Origin: an uncultured Collinsella sp.
GTDB lineage: Bacteria; Actinomycetota; Coriobacteriia; Coriobacteriales; Coriobacteriaceae
NCBI GenBank assembly: GCA_900759045.1
Contig: CAAETU010000063.1
Coordinates: forward strand, 1-64,000
Direction: 5' to 3'
DNA length: 64,000 nucleotides
The translations under genes were made by a program, and so were the position numbers. Shown in pieces: positions 47,703 to 57,382 of this stretch (positions within the stretch are counted from its first letter, which is position 1; each line of letters opens with the position of its first letter). The notes under the pieces were generated by a model. It made no database searches. It was given only the letters and a program-made list of their open reading frames with translations, and had not been told where the DNA came from.

Positions 47703-49502
47703 CTAGTTCTTATCGGAGGCTTCGGCCTCGGCGGACTGTTCGGCGGTTTTCTCGGAATCTGATTCGGAGGTCGATCCCTGATTGGTGTTGTCGCGAATCG
47801 TTTGCGCGTCGATCACCTGGCGGGTCTGCTCCTCGTCGATCTGGTGGCGGTACTTGGATATCGTGTCCTGCGCATCGTCGACACTTGTTTGCGGAATGCC
47901 CGCCTTGAGGCGGTTTTGCGTGTCTTCGGGCAGGTCGGACAGCTTGATGCTGGTTTCGCTTTCGAGCCAGTGGAGCTTGAGTCCGAGTGGCTTGCCGGGC
48001 AGGCCGCGCCAGACGGCGACATTGCCCTGGTAGGTACCCAGGTAGTACGAGCCGGTGACACCCGTGTAGGCCCAGATGCCAGCTGCCAGCACAAAGACGA
48101 GGGCCAGGATGGCGGCGATAGTAACGTTGCGGCGACGCACGCGTTGCGCCTCGCGCATGACGCCATCGTCAACCAGGTCAACGACTACTACGGTCACGTT
48201 GTCGTGGCCGCCGGCGGCAAGCGCCGCGTCCACTAGGTTGTCGACGCAGATTTGCGCGGTTGAGGACTGCGTGGCGATGTTCTCGATATCGCTATCGGGA
48301 ATCATGCTCGAGAGGCCGTCGGAGCACAGGATCAGGCGGTCGCCTTCCTCGATATGCAGAGTGAAGTGGTCGGCATACATGGCGGGGTCCGAGCCCAGTG
48401 CGCGGGTGATGACCGAACGGTTGGGGTGGACGCGAGCCTCGTCTGCCGTGATCTCGCCGGCGTCCACGAGTTCTTCCACATAGGAGTGGTCGCGGGTCAC
48501 GCGGATGAGCGTGCCCTCGTGGAGCAGGTAGGCGCGCGAGTCGCCCACGTGGGCGATGGCGAGCGTGTCGTTTTCGATATAGGCGCAAGTGGCTGTGCAG
48601 CCCATGCCGGGCTTGCCCAGGCCATTCAAGGCGGCCTCGATTACGGCGGCGTTAGCAGCCTCGACGGCTGCCGCCAGGCGTGCGGCGTCGGCAGACTGAG
48701 GAGCTGTCTTGGCGATGGTCTCGACAGCGATAGAAGAGGCTACCTCGCCGGCGGCGTGACCGCCCATGCCGTCGCATACGCAAAAGAGCGGCGACTGCAC
48801 CAGGTAGGAATCCTCATTGTGCGGGCGCACGCAGCCAACGTCAGAGCGGGCGCCCCACATGAGTTGCGTGGTGGTGCCGGCATCATAGGTCGAGTCGGTC
48901 TCGATGCGTTCCTCGGTCAGGGGCTCAAAGCTCATGGTCGACCCGGGGTCTTTGAGCTTGGCCTCAACGGCGGCAACGTCGATTTCGGCTGTGTCACCGG
49001 GGGAGACGGTGTCGGTCTCGGCGTTTGATTCGGAATCGCCGGTGTCCGGGGAGTCGGGCTCCTCGGAAACGCGGGCAGTCGACTCGTCGTCTTGCGGGCT
49101 GACGTCTATAGGCTCGGGCGCCGGCGTAGACGCGGGCGCAACCTCGGATGCCGGGGCTATGGGAAACGCCGGCGCGGCGGGCTCGGGTGCCGCAAACACC
49201 GCAGCGCTCTCGTTGATTGCCGCGGCGACGGGCTCTGCAAAGTTAGCCGGCGCCGGGGTTGCTTCGGGCGCTGTGGGCTGTTCCGCAGCATGTGCGCCGA
49301 TGGGCGCTGCTACGGTATCCTCTTCGTCCTCGTTATCGGCGAGATCCGAAATATCATGCGTTACATGCGAAAGAGGCAGGGAGAACACGGTATCCTCGGG
49401 CTCCACGGGTGCGGAGCCCGCCGGAGCGGCGTGGGCCGGCACAACTGTGGCGGCAGCCGGTGCCTCGGTCATAGTTGCGGACTTGTTCTCCTCGTCGATC
49501 AT
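47703..49502 (-). CDS. PP2C-type Ser/Thr phosphatase (PstP-like) with long N-terminal extension
   Basis: 599-aa phosphatase that should reverse PknB phosphorylation. The first 200 or so residues are acidic and Ala/Pro-rich, probably disordered, and absent from mycobacterial PstP. The PP2C domain (about 215-450) has SDVGCVRPHNEDS, CVCDGMGGHAAGEVAS, AHVGDSRAYL, CSDGLSSMIPD and GGHDNVTVVVVDL, giving all metal-binding Asp residues. A membrane segment (VTIAAILALVFVLAAGIWAY) and a roughly 110-residue extracellular tail follow. Its ATG overlaps the stop of the preceding FHA gene (ATGA), so translation is coupled. Confidence 0.93.
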   Translation of the reverse strand: MIDEENKSATMTEAPAAATVVPAHAAPAGSAPVEPEDTVFSLPLSHVTHDISDLADNEDEEDTVAAPIGAHAAEQPTAPEATPAPANFAEPVAAAINESAAVFAAPEPAAPAFPIAPASEVAPASTPAPEPIDVSPQDDESTARVSEEPDSPDTGDSESNAETDTVSPGDTAEIDVAAVEAKLKDPGSTMSFEPLTEERIETDSTYDAGTTTQLMWGARSDVGCVRPHNEDSYLVQSPLFCVCDGMGGHAAGEVASSIAVETIAKTAPQSADAARLAAAVEAANAAVIEAALNGLGKPGMGCTATCAYIENDTLAIAHVGDSRAYLLHEGTLIRVTRDHSYVEELVDAGEITADEARVHPNRSVITRALGSDPAMYADHFTLHIEEGDRLILCSDGLSSMIPDSDIENIATQSSTAQICVDNLVDAALAAGGHDNVTVVVVDLVDDGVMREAQRVRRRNVTIAAILALVFVLAAGIWAYTGVTGSYYLGTYQGNVAVWRGLPGKPLGLKLHWLESETSIKLSDLPEDTQNRLKAGIPQTSVDDAQDTISKYRHQIDEEQTRQVIDAQTIRDNTNQGSTSESDSEKTAEQSAEAEASDKN

Positions 49503-49915
49503 CGACGGTTCACCTTCATGACCACATCGCCAATCTGGACTTCGTCGCCCTCGCGCAGCGTTGCGGGCTCCACCAGCTGGCGGCCGTTGACGAGCGTGCC
49601 GTTAAGCGAGTTGAGGTCCTCGATGATGAGCGCCGGGCCCTGCAGCGAAAAGCGCGCATGCGAGGCCGAGACGAACGGCTCGTTGATGCAGATGTCCGAA
49701 GACGGCGAGCGGCCGACGATGACGGGGCCGAGCATGTCTACGTGGATGCCGCGGATGCCGCGCGGACCCTTGTCCACATCAATCGTCCAGATAGCCGAGT
49801 CGCGGCGCTGCCCGCGCACAAGTCCCACGCCGGTCTTCATGACGGCGAACAGGAAGATATAGAGCAGGGCGACCAGGACGATGCGACCTGCAAAAAGGAC
49901 GATATCGATGTTCAT
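49499..49915 (-). CDS. Membrane-anchored FHA protein (FhaB/FipA-like)
   Basis: 138-aa protein: one N-terminal membrane segment (VLVALLYIFLFAVMKTGVG) and a C-terminal FHA domain with VIVGRSPSSDI, SASHARF and LNSLNGTLVNG, the phosphothreonine-binding signature. In other actinobacteria the homologue links kinase signalling to the division/elongation machinery. Placed between the FhaA-like gene (six bases upstream) and the phosphatase (four-base overlap). Confidence 0.92.
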   Translation of the reverse strand: MNIDIVLFAGRIVLVALLYIFLFAVMKTGVGLVRGQRRDSAIWTIDVDKGPRGIRGIHVDMLGPVIVGRSPSSDICINEPFVSASHARFSLQGPALIIEDLNSLNGTLVNGRQLVEPATLREGDEVQIGDVVMKVNRR

Positions 49916-49921
49916 AAGCGA

Positions 49922-50932
49922 CTATCCCCTAAATTCAAAGGTACTCAGGCCAAACGTCAGTAGATCGCCGTTGCGCAGCGGGCAGCGCGTAATGCGGCGG
50001 TTGTTGACGAGCGTGCCGTTGGTGGAATTGAGGTCCTCGATCGACCAATCCGAGCCCGTAAAGGTGAGCTGGGCGTGGCGGCGCGACACGTTGGGGTCGC
50101 GCAGGGCAATGTCGGAAACTGAGCGCTCGCGACCGATGGTCACCTGTGCGGAGGTGATGCTATGGCTCTCGCCGCTCACGACGTCGACGAGCTGGGCGAG
50201 CGGGCGCTGCGGGGCGCGAGTGCTCGCCATGTTGGAGGCGATGCCGGCTGCGGCGCCTAGGCCCACGGCGGCACCGGTCGCGGCGGCTCCGCCCATGCCG
50301 GCAAGCGCGTCGCGCGAGACGGTCTGCGGCACCGGGATGGGAGCGGCGGGGTCGGGGACGCTAGGCGCGAAGGGGTCTGCCACGGCAAGCGGGTCGGGAG
50401 CGGCGGCGCGAGGCGTCGGCTGCTGCTGGGGCATGGCGGCGGGGCACTGCTGCTGCGGGGCGGCAAACTGCTGCTGGCCGGCGCGCGGGGCGCTGGCGGC
50501 ACGGCTTGCCGCGGAGTTGTTCTGGCCCAGGCCGTTTTGATAGGCGCGCTCTTCTTCGTACAGGCGGCCGAGCGTGGGGGCATCGACGTTCTCGGCAAAG
50601 ACCGAGAACTTGCCGGCACGCAGCTGCGGATCGATCATAAAGCGCACGAGGGGCTCGCCGACAAAGACATAGCGGCGCTTTTCGGCCTGCGCCTTCACAA
50701 ACTCGCGGACCTCGCGCGAAAGCTCGGGGTAGAACGGGGCGAGCATGGGATCGTCGTCGGCGGCGATCAGGATGGTATAGAGTGCCGGCGCCGTGTTGAC
50801 GCCGTTGATCACCAGAGTCTGATCCTCCATGTCGCGAGCGGCCTGCTTGGCAAGCTTCTTAAAGGAGAACGGGGCACGGGTGGCACCGAAGATGCCGGCC
50901 ACGTGGTCCTCGAAGATGTTCAGGAAGTTCAC
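49922..50932 (-). CDS. FhaA-like protein (DUF3662 + FHA)
   Basis: 336-aa cytoplasmic protein: N-terminal FhaA domain (MNFLNIFEDHVAGIFG, residues 1 to about 125), a Gln/Ala/Pro-rich linker (about 140-235) and a C-terminal FHA domain with VTIGRERSVSDI, VSRRHAQL and LNSTNGTLVNN. Mycobacterial FhaA binds phosphorylated MviN and regulates peptidoglycan synthesis. Its ATG overlaps the stop codon of the upstream kinase gene (ATGA). Confidence 0.93.
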   Translation of the reverse strand: MNFLNIFEDHVAGIFGATRAPFSFKKLAKQAARDMEDQTLVINGVNTAPALYTILIAADDDPMLAPFYPELSREVREFVKAQAEKRRYVFVGEPLVRFMIDPQLRAGKFSVFAENVDAPTLGRLYEEERAYQNGLGQNNSAASRAASAPRAGQQQFAAPQQQCPAAMPQQQPTPRAAAPDPLAVADPFAPSVPDPAAPIPVPQTVSRDALAGMGGAAATGAAVGLGAAAGIASNMASTRAPQRPLAQLVDVVSGESHSITSAQVTIGRERSVSDIALRDPNVSRRHAQLTFTGSDWSIEDLNSTNGTLVNNRRITRCPLRNGDLLTFGLSTFEFRG

Positions 50933-52782
50933 GAAAGATCACTCTCCGTATAGGTTCTTTGGTATCCGAGCAAATATAGGCATATCCCAACGATTATAGA
51001 GGATAGGATTCCCGCAACCGCCGCCTTGGCGATGACCGCGGCTGCAAGGCTGGCAATTTCCATATGGTGTGCAAGACAGGACGCCGCTGCGCAGCCGATG
51101 CCGGTGACAGCGATGGCGGCGATTGCGGCAAGGTTTGAGCCCTGATTGGCACGCTTGGCATGGGCATTGAGCAGCGCGGATGACGCTGCGGCAGTTGCCG
51201 CGGCCAGCCCAAAGGCAGCCCAAAGGAGCGGGTCTCCCAGCGCTGCGGCAACGTTACCGAGCCCCAGCACGCCTCCGGCTGAAAGCGCGACTGTCGCCAG
51301 GCGGGCAAAAAGCGCGCCCATGCCCGTTGCCGCGGCGGCGCTTGCCGGGCCGAGCAAAAATGACGCGACGCCGGCGGCGACCCCAGCTGCCAGGAAGGTA
51401 TTGCCGGTCAGACAGCCAAGCGCGAGTGCGCAGGTGAGTGCGGCGCTCGCGGCAGCCTCGGTGCGACCCCAGGCAATCCACCAACCGGACATGGCAGCGG
51501 CAAAGATCACCGCGACGGGCAACATCGACAGGATGCCCTGCGCCTGCATGGTGGCGTTGGCCATGAGCACCAAAAAGCCCACAGCCGAGATGGCCGAGCC
51601 GATCTGGGGGGCCAGGCCGGCCGCCGCTCCGATTGCGATAGCCGCAATGACCAGGCCGGGAAGCGCCGCGACCCCGGCCGTTTGCATCAGCAAAAAGTTA
51701 AAGGTGCCGCACGCTAGCGCCGAGATAGCGCGCATGGTGTAGTCGCGCGCATGGCTCCAGCGCGTGCCCGCCCAGCCGAGTGCGGGGTCGATCTCGATGG
51801 CGTCGTCCTCGTAGTGCGACGGCTCGATATCGTCGAGCTCCTGCTCGTTATCCGAAAGCTCGCCAACCATTTGTTCCAGGCTGCGACGGCCCTCGCGTAC
51901 GCTGCCCAGACCGGCAAGGAGCTGGTCGCAAAATGCCTCGATGCTGTTGGGGCGGTCCTGCGGCATGGGGGAGAGCGCGCTCATGAGCGCGGCCTCGGCT
52001 CCCGGGGGGAAGTGTGGTATCAGCTCGCTGGGATAGGTGGCGCCGCCGATGATGCGGTCGAGCGAGTCGGCGGGCGTGGCCGCCATAAAGGGGGCGCTGC
52101 CGCACAGGCCCTCGTAGATCACACAGGCGAGGGCAAAGACATCGGCGCGCTCATCGACCGTGCCGGTCTCGATATCGAGCTGCTCGGGCGGCATGTAGCC
52201 GATGGTGCCGCCGCGCGAGCCGCCAAAGCCACCGGCGGACGACAGTCGCGCCATGCCAAAGTCGGTGAGCTTTACATTGCCCGAGTGGTCGATGAGCACG
52301 TTGGCGGGCTTAATGTCCAGGTGGAGTACGCCATTACTATGGGCGAAGGTGAGCGCCTGGCCCAGGGCATCGGCAATGGCCGCGGCCTCGTCAAAGGTAA
52401 GTGAGTGGCCGTCCACGCGGTGCAAAAACTCGGCCAGCGACATGCCATCGACATATTCCATAACCAGGTAGGCATAGGCTGTGTCGTGCGTAAAGTCGAT
52501 GACCTGCACGATATTGGGATGTTGAAGCATGGCGGCGGTGTGCGCCTCGCGCAGGACATCCATGATGTCGCTGGCGGGCATGCCGGCACCGTTGATAAGG
52601 GGGATGCGCTTAATGGCGACGCGGCGGCGCAGGTGCGTGTCGCGGCAGATCTCGATGGAGCCAAAACCGCCGGTCGCAAGTGTCTCGAGCGGCTGGTACC
52701 GCTTGAGCAGCTCGCGAGAGCTGGTGCCCTCCAAGGGAACGTCCGGCGAGAACCGGGCGGTATGTTGCGAGAAAAGCGGCAT
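50929..52782 (-). CDS. Ser/Thr protein kinase with polytopic membrane C-terminus (non-RD)
   Basis: 617-aa kinase at the head of the cell-wall operon. Kinase domain about 25-285: glycine loop LATGGFGSIEI, Lys in VAIKRIPL, catalytic loop HLDIKPANVL (the usual HRD Arg is Leu), DFG in LTDFGMARL and the APE-region GTIGYMPPEQL. The C-terminal half (from about 345) is a block of some ten hydrophobic segments instead of PASTA domains, so it has no visible wall-binding part. Start at 52782 follows GAGGG by six bases. The stop overlaps the FhaA-like start. Confidence 0.9.
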   Translation of the reverse strand: MPLFSQHTARFSPDVPLEGTSSRELLKRYQPLETLATGGFGSIEICRDTHLRRRVAIKRIPLINGAGMPASDIMDVLREAHTAAMLQHPNIVQVIDFTHDTAYAYLVMEYVDGMSLAEFLHRVDGHSLTFDEAAAIADALGQALTFAHSNGVLHLDIKPANVLIDHSGNVKLTDFGMARLSSAGGFGGSRGGTIGYMPPEQLDIETGTVDERADVFALACVIYEGLCGSAPFMAATPADSLDRIIGGATYPSELIPHFPPGAEAALMSALSPMPQDRPNSIEAFCDQLLAGLGSVREGRRSLEQMVGELSDNEQELDDIEPSHYEDDAIEIDPALGWAGTRWSHARDYTMRAISALACGTFNFLLMQTAGVAALPGLVIAAIAIGAAAGLAPQIGSAISAVGFLVLMANATMQAQGILSMLPVAVIFAAAMSGWWIAWGRTEAAASAALTCALALGCLTGNTFLAAGVAAGVASFLLGPASAAAATGMGALFARLATVALSAGGVLGLGNVAAALGDPLLWAAFGLAAATAAASSALLNAHAKRANQGSNLAAIAAIAVTGIGCAAASCLAHHMEIASLAAAVIAKAAVAGILSSIIVGICLYLLGYQRTYTESDLS

Positions 52783-52930
52783 GGCCAACCCTCGTGCGTT
52801 TAAAGTTCGTTTGCGAGTGGCGGGCGCGGAGCCGAGCCGTTCGCGGTGGCATAGATGCTGCTAGTGTAGCACGCGCAGGTGGGCGACATTCAATTTAAGC
52901 TCCGTCTGGGGTCTGGACCTTGTGTCCGGC

Positions 52931-53647
52931 CTAGCGCTTCTTCTTGTTCTTCTTCTGCTTGCGCTGCTTGCCCTTGGTCTCCTGGGGCTTGTCGCCCTGT
53001 TTGGCTTCGGCAGCGGCCTTTTCTGCCTTCATCTTCTTGCGCTTGGTCTCGATGCGGAGTTTTTTGTTGATGCGCGCCTTAAGGAAGGTGCCAAACTGCT
53101 CGGCATCGCCGCGAATAAAGGTTTCCTTGGGGATCGTCACGCCCTGGTCGGCGAACATGGCCACAAAGATGCGCTCGCCGTCGAGTACGTGGTCGAGCTT
53201 GTCAAACGGGAAGAACTGCGACTTGCCGCTCTTGCCCCAAACCATCAGGCCGTCCTCGTTGGCGGCGACGCGGCGATAGCGGCCACCCATGGACTCGTCG
53301 GCCTCGACGGCGTCGATAAAGTCGCGGGCTAGCGTGTGGTGCAGGTTCTTGCTCCACCAGGCCAAAAAGGCGCCGAACACGATCAGCACGACGCCGAACT
53401 TGATCCAGCTGCCGCCGGCCACCAACATGCCGACGCCGATGAGCGCGGCAATCGCGGCGGCGACGTACAGGGAGCCACGGCGCCTGGGCGAGGCGACCAG
53501 GCGCGCAAAGTCGGTGACCAGGTCGTTTTCGTACTGGTACTCGTTGAGGTACAGGATGCCGTCGTCGGCCGCGGCCTGCTCCTCGAGCGCGACCTCGACC
53601 TGGTCGGCTGCTTCGGAGGGAACGAGGTTGCTCTCTGCGTCTGCCAT
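52931..53647 (-). CDS. YcxB-like membrane protein
   Basis: 238-aa protein with two close membrane segments (GSLYVAAAIAALIGVGMLVAGG and FGVVLIVFGAFLAWWS, the first given in part as LYVAAAIAALIGVGML) followed by a YcxB-like domain (VAANEDGLMVWGKSGKSQFF, VTIPKETFIRGDAEQFGTFL) and a very basic Lys/Gln tail ending KQRKQKKNKKKR. Function unknown; the tail may contact nucleic acid or membrane lipids. It may be transcribed with the downstream kinase operon; the 148-base gap carries no obvious terminator. Confidence 0.8.
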   Translation of the reverse strand: MADAESNLVPSEAADQVEVALEEQAAADDGILYLNEYQYENDLVTDFARLVASPRRRGSLYVAAAIAALIGVGMLVAGGSWIKFGVVLIVFGAFLAWWSKNLHHTLARDFIDAVEADESMGGRYRRVAANEDGLMVWGKSGKSQFFPFDKLDHVLDGERIFVAMFADQGVTIPKETFIRGDAEQFGTFLKARINKKLRIETKRKKMKAEKAAAEAKQGDKPQETKGKQRKQKKNKKKR

Positions 53648-53762
53648 GCTCTTTAGACTCCTATCGCGGCGGGCTCGCCGTACGGGTTATTATGAATGCA
53701 GTATGCCGTGCGACCGCATGGCCGTCGCGGCAACAAATCTCAGTATACCCGGGGGAGCACCC

Positions 53763-56213
53763 ATGGAATCGTTGTACCGAAAGTATCGCCCGCTCACCTT
53801 TGACTCCGTGGTGGGCCAGCAGCATATCGTCTCGACGCTCGAGCACGCCATCACCGAGGGGCGCCTGTCCCACGCGTACCTGTTCTGCGGACCGCGCGGC
53901 ACGGGCAAGACCACCATGGCGCGCATTCTGGCCAAGGCGCTGCTGTGCCGCAATGCCGAGGCGGCGCGCGCCGAGGGTGCAAGCGGCTGCATGCCCGACG
54001 GTACTTGCGAGGAGTGCGAGCTCATTGCCGAGGGTAACCACCCCGATGTCTACGAGCTCGATGCCGCCTCCCGCACGGGCGTGGACAATGTGCGCGAGGA
54101 GATCATCAACTCCGTCAACTTTGCCCCGGTGCGCGGCAAGTACAAGATCTATATCATCGACGAGGTCCACATGCTCACGACGGCGGCGTTCAACGCGCTG
54201 CTCAAGACGCTCGAGGAGCCGCCGGCGCACGTGATCTTTGTGCTGTGCACCACCGACCCGCAAAAGATTCTGGAGACCATCCTCTCGCGCTGCCAGCGCT
54301 TCGATTTCCACCGTATCGGCAACGAGGATATCGAGCATCGCCTGGCATACGTGTGCGAGCAGGAGGGCTTCGATTACGACGACGAGGCGCTGGCTATCGT
54401 GGCGCGCCATGCAAAGGGCGGCATGCGCGACGCGTTGTCCACGCTGGAGCAGCTGAGCGTCTTTGGCAACGGTTCTGTGCATGCGGACGACGCCCGCTCG
54501 CTTTTAGGCGAGGTTTCGGACCAGATTCTGGGCGAGTTTTCCCGCGCCATTGCCGATCGCGATGTTGCCGAGCTGTATGGGCTTATTCGCGCGCAGGTCG
54601 AGGAAGGTAACGATCTGCTGGAACTGACGCGCGACCTGGTGGCGCACGTGCGCGACGTGTATGTTGCCTGCGTTGCCGGTGCCCGTGCCGAGTTGTTTGA
54701 GGGCGGCTCCGAGCAGGCCGAGGCGCTTGCTGCCGAGGCCGCTGCCTTTGGCGAGCATCCTGCCGACCGCCTGGCTCGTGTGCTGACAGTGCTCGACGAT
54801 GCCGCACTGGAGATGAGGGGCGCGAGCGACGTGCGCCTGGTGCTCGAGATTGCCTGCACGCGTCTGGCTCGTCCCGAGGCTGATTTAACGATTGAGGCAT
54901 TGGCCGAGCGCGTGGCACGCCTGGAGGCCATGGTTGCCAACGCCGCCGTGCCGGCGAGCGTGGCTGCTGCTCAGGCCGCCGCGCCTGCAGCATCCGTACC
55001 CGCTGCTGCCCAACAGCCGACGCTCATTTCGGGCGCCCGCGCTGCCGCCCCGGCGGCATCCGCTGCCCCCGCTGTTACGTCCGCGCGCCAGGGCGGTATG
55101 CCTTGGGACCGTGGTGCTGCCGCTCCGACGGCTCAGCCTGCGCCCCGTTCTGCGTCCGTGTCAGCTTCCAAGCCTGCAGCGCCTGCACCTCAGCCTGCGC
55201 CGGCTCCGACGCCTCAGCCCGTTGCGGCCCCCGCGCCTGCCACCGCTCCGGCACCTAAGCCCCAGTCCAACAACGCCGCCCAGGTTGCCGCCGCCGGTGC
55301 CGCCGAGACGCCCGCGGTCGAGGATGCCGGAGAGCTGCAGCGCAAATGGGCCGAGGTTGTCGAGCGTGTCAAGGCGCGTCAGGCTTCCTACGCAGGGCTT
55401 TTGCTCAACGCCCGCGCCACGGCCGACGACGGCTCCAAGCTCACGGTCTCGTTCCCCGCGGGTTCGACTTTTGCCATTAAGATGCTCGGTCGCGCCGATA
55501 CGCAGTCGGTGGTCCTGCCGACGGTCTGCGCGGTCTTCGGTCGTCGTACCGTCGACTATGTCCTGGATGGGGGTGGCACGCCGGCTCCTCAACATGAGGA
55601 GCATTCTCCATCTGCACGGGCTGCGGCATCTGCGGGCCCGCAACCCGTGTCCTCGGCGGCCCCTGTATCCTCGAGCGCCAGCGCGCCGCAGCAGCAAGCG
55701 GCGCCGGTAGCGGCATCGACCCCGTCGGCGCCTAAGCCCGCAGCGCCCAAACCGGCTGCTCCGACACCCGCGCCCAGGTCATCTGACCTGGGCAAAGCCC
55801 CCTGGCTACGCTCCGACAACCCCGCCGGCGCTCCTGCCACGGGTAAGCTCCCGACCGAGCCCGCGCCCCGAGCGCCCGAGCGCGCGTCCGCTCTCAAGGC
55901 TCAGCCTGTCGCGCCGTGGGAATCCGAGCAGGTGCCCTACGACGACGCTATGGTCGGCGGCTTTGCCGGCGATGCGAGCGGGGACGATCTGCCTCCGTTC
56001 GACGTGCCGGGTGCGGCGTCCGCGCCCAAGTCCGCTGCAACTGCCCCCAAAGAGGAGGGCGCTCCTGCAGCTCCCTGGGAGTCCAACCCCGGTGCGGGCA
56101 GCCCCTTCGGCCATCAGGGTGCAGCCCCGAGCATCCCGCAGACCGAGGACGAGGCCAAAGCCCTCATCCGCAGCGTCTTCGGCCAGTCCACCATCTTCAA
56201 GCCGGTGGAGTAG
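53763..56213 (+). CDS. dnaX: DNA polymerase III subunit gamma/tau
   Basis: 816-aa clamp-loader subunit. AAA+ domain 1 to about 230 with YRKYRPLTFDSVVGQQHIV, Walker A GPRGTGKTTMARILA, a zinc-binding cysteine group (CRNAEAAR...CMPDGTCEEC), IIDEVHMLTTAAFNALLKTLEEPP and the SRC motif (SRCQRFDF). Domain III follows, then two long Ala/Pro linkers around a conserved 90-residue segment. I saw no slippery heptamer for making a shorter gamma form. ATG 53763 follows GGGGGAG. ybaB and recR follow, the usual order, but with one opposite-strand gene inserted. Confidence 0.96.
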   Translation: MESLYRKYRPLTFDSVVGQQHIVSTLEHAITEGRLSHAYLFCGPRGTGKTTMARILAKALLCRNAEAARAEGASGCMPDGTCEECELIAEGNHPDVYELDAASRTGVDNVREEIINSVNFAPVRGKYKIYIIDEVHMLTTAAFNALLKTLEEPPAHVIFVLCTTDPQKILETILSRCQRFDFHRIGNEDIEHRLAYVCEQEGFDYDDEALAIVARHAKGGMRDALSTLEQLSVFGNGSVHADDARSLLGEVSDQILGEFSRAIADRDVAELYGLIRAQVEEGNDLLELTRDLVAHVRDVYVACVAGARAELFEGGSEQAEALAAEAAAFGEHPADRLARVLTVLDDAALEMRGASDVRLVLEIACTRLARPEADLTIEALAERVARLEAMVANAAVPASVAAAQAAAPAASVPAAAQQPTLISGARAAAPAASAAPAVTSARQGGMPWDRGAAAPTAQPAPRSASVSASKPAAPAPQPAPAPTPQPVAAPAPATAPAPKPQSNNAAQVAAAGAAETPAVEDAGELQRKWAEVVERVKARQASYAGLLLNARATADDGSKLTVSFPAGSTFAIKMLGRADTQSVVLPTVCAVFGRRTVDYVLDGGGTPAPQHEEHSPSARAAASAGPQPVSSAAPVSSSASAPQQQAAPVAASTPSAPKPAAPKPAAPTPAPRSSDLGKAPWLRSDNPAGAPATGKLPTEPAPRAPERASALKAQPVAPWESEQVPYDDAMVGGFAGDASGDDLPPFDVPGAASAPKSAATAPKEEGAPAAPWESNPGAGSPFGHQGAAPSIPQTEDEAKALIRSVFGQSTIFKPVE

Positions 56214-56234
56214 CTGTACGGGCGGGTATACTGC

Positions 56235-56708
56235 TCAAGAAGAGATCTCTTTGTCCGGGCGCATCTGTATTTCGGACATGTGTAGTGTGGTGCCGCGTAT
56301 ATCGCATTCGAGCAGACAGGTGCGTGACGGTCGCCCTAGGATGCTGAGGTCGATACGATACGTCGCATGGCTGTCCGTGTACTCGACTTGCTCGGCGTTG
56401 AGGGTTGCTCCGATTGTCAAGAAAGCGCCTGGTTCGGCATCGACAATCTTGGAGTCCTTTATCTTGACCTTGAACTCTTGGTAGAGGGACGGGCTGTTGT
56501 AGTAAATGGTTCGAGTTCCGTCGGTGCACTCATCGGTCGCTTCCCATTTGACGACGGGCTGGTCCGAGCTGGCTATCAGCAGTTCTGCTCCAAAGGCTAT
56601 AGCATGGGTGATGATAACCAGCAATGCCCAGCCGACAAAGAGATAGAGAACCACATATGCAACGGGGTGTTTTGAGCGGATGTTTTGGAGCACGTCGGGG
56701 GCATTCAT
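56235..56708 (-). CDS. Small membrane-anchored protein of unknown function
   Basis: 157-aa protein with one membrane segment (VAYVVLYLFVGWALLVIITH) and an extracellular domain of strand character (TRTIYYNSPSLYQEFKVKIK, ILGRPSRTCLLECDIRG). GGAGGTG lies just before the ATG. It is inserted on the minus strand between dnaX and ybaB; its sequence is less GC-rich than its neighbours, which fits a later insertion. In its single anchor, length and cysteine pairs it recalls the orphans at 26486 and 27389, but no clear homology was seen. Confidence 0.7.
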   Translation of the reverse strand: MNAPDVLQNIRSKHPVAYVVLYLFVGWALLVIITHAIAFGAELLIASSDQPVVKWEATDECTDGTRTIYYNSPSLYQEFKVKIKDSKIVDAEPGAFLTIGATLNAEQVEYTDSHATYRIDLSILGRPSRTCLLECDIRGTTLHMSEIQMRPDKEISS

Positions 56709-57048
56709 GGGGCACCTCCAAATTGCTATTTATGGCAATCAAATTATACCCCGCCGTCATGCGTACCGCCTCGAGTAGTGGCTCGGCATTTAGCCATTTA
56801 GTGGTACGCATTAAATGTCGGATTCCGGCTCTACAAGATTTAGCTTTCAATATTATGCAGATGCGAATTATTCAACTTTGCATAATCTATGGGTGCGGCT
56901 TGCACTCCAGGACATGTATATCGACTGAGGTAGTGTGTCCGCCCCGCTCGCTGGCCCCGCGCCGTGGTACGATTTTTGAGTTTGAAAGTCCCGCCGTGCT
57001 CCGGCTGCCCTTGCAGCTTGTCGCGCGGCCGCACGTAAAGGAGCCATT

Positions 57049-57369
57049 ATGGCCGGTATGAATATGCAGCAGATGATGAAGCAGGCTCGCAAGATGCAGG
57101 AGCAGCTTGCCGCCGCGCAGGAGAATCTCAAGTCCCAGACCGTCGACGCCTCTGCCGGCGGCGGCATGGTCAAGGTGACCGTTAACGGCGAGATGGAGCT
57201 CGTCAACCTCACCATCGATCCCGATGCGCTCGATCCCGAGGACGTCGATATGCTGCAGGATATGATCATGGCTGCCGTCAACGAGGCCGTCCGCGGCGTC
57301 AACGAGCTCGCCAACAAGCAGATGGGCGCCATCACCGGCGGCCTCAACATCCCGGGCATGCCGTTCTAA
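57049..57369 (+). CDS. ybaB: YbaB/EbfC nucleoid-associated protein
   Basis: 106-aa DNA-binding protein of the YbaB/EbfC family: NMQQMMKQARKMQEQLAAAQ, then GGGMVKVTVNGEMELVNLTI and DMLQDMIMAAVNEA. Normal length. AAGGAG seven bases upstream. It sits before recR as in most bacteria. Confidence 0.95.
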   Translation: MAGMNMQQMMKQARKMQEQLAAAQENLKSQTVDASAGGGMVKVTVNGEMELVNLTIDPDALDPEDVDMLQDMIMAAVNEAVRGVNELANKQMGAITGGLNIPGMPF

Positions 57370-57382
57370 GACACGCATATAT

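Noticed and set aside
55000..55400. Programmed frameshift in dnaX
   Set aside because: No A/T-rich slippery heptamer with a following stop was visible; the Ala/Pro linker reads straight through.
56709..57048. SRP (4.5S/6S) RNA near dnaX, as in some genomes
   Set aside because: The conserved GGAAGCA/GGTGAC-type core was not seen in the gaps around dnaX and ybaB.
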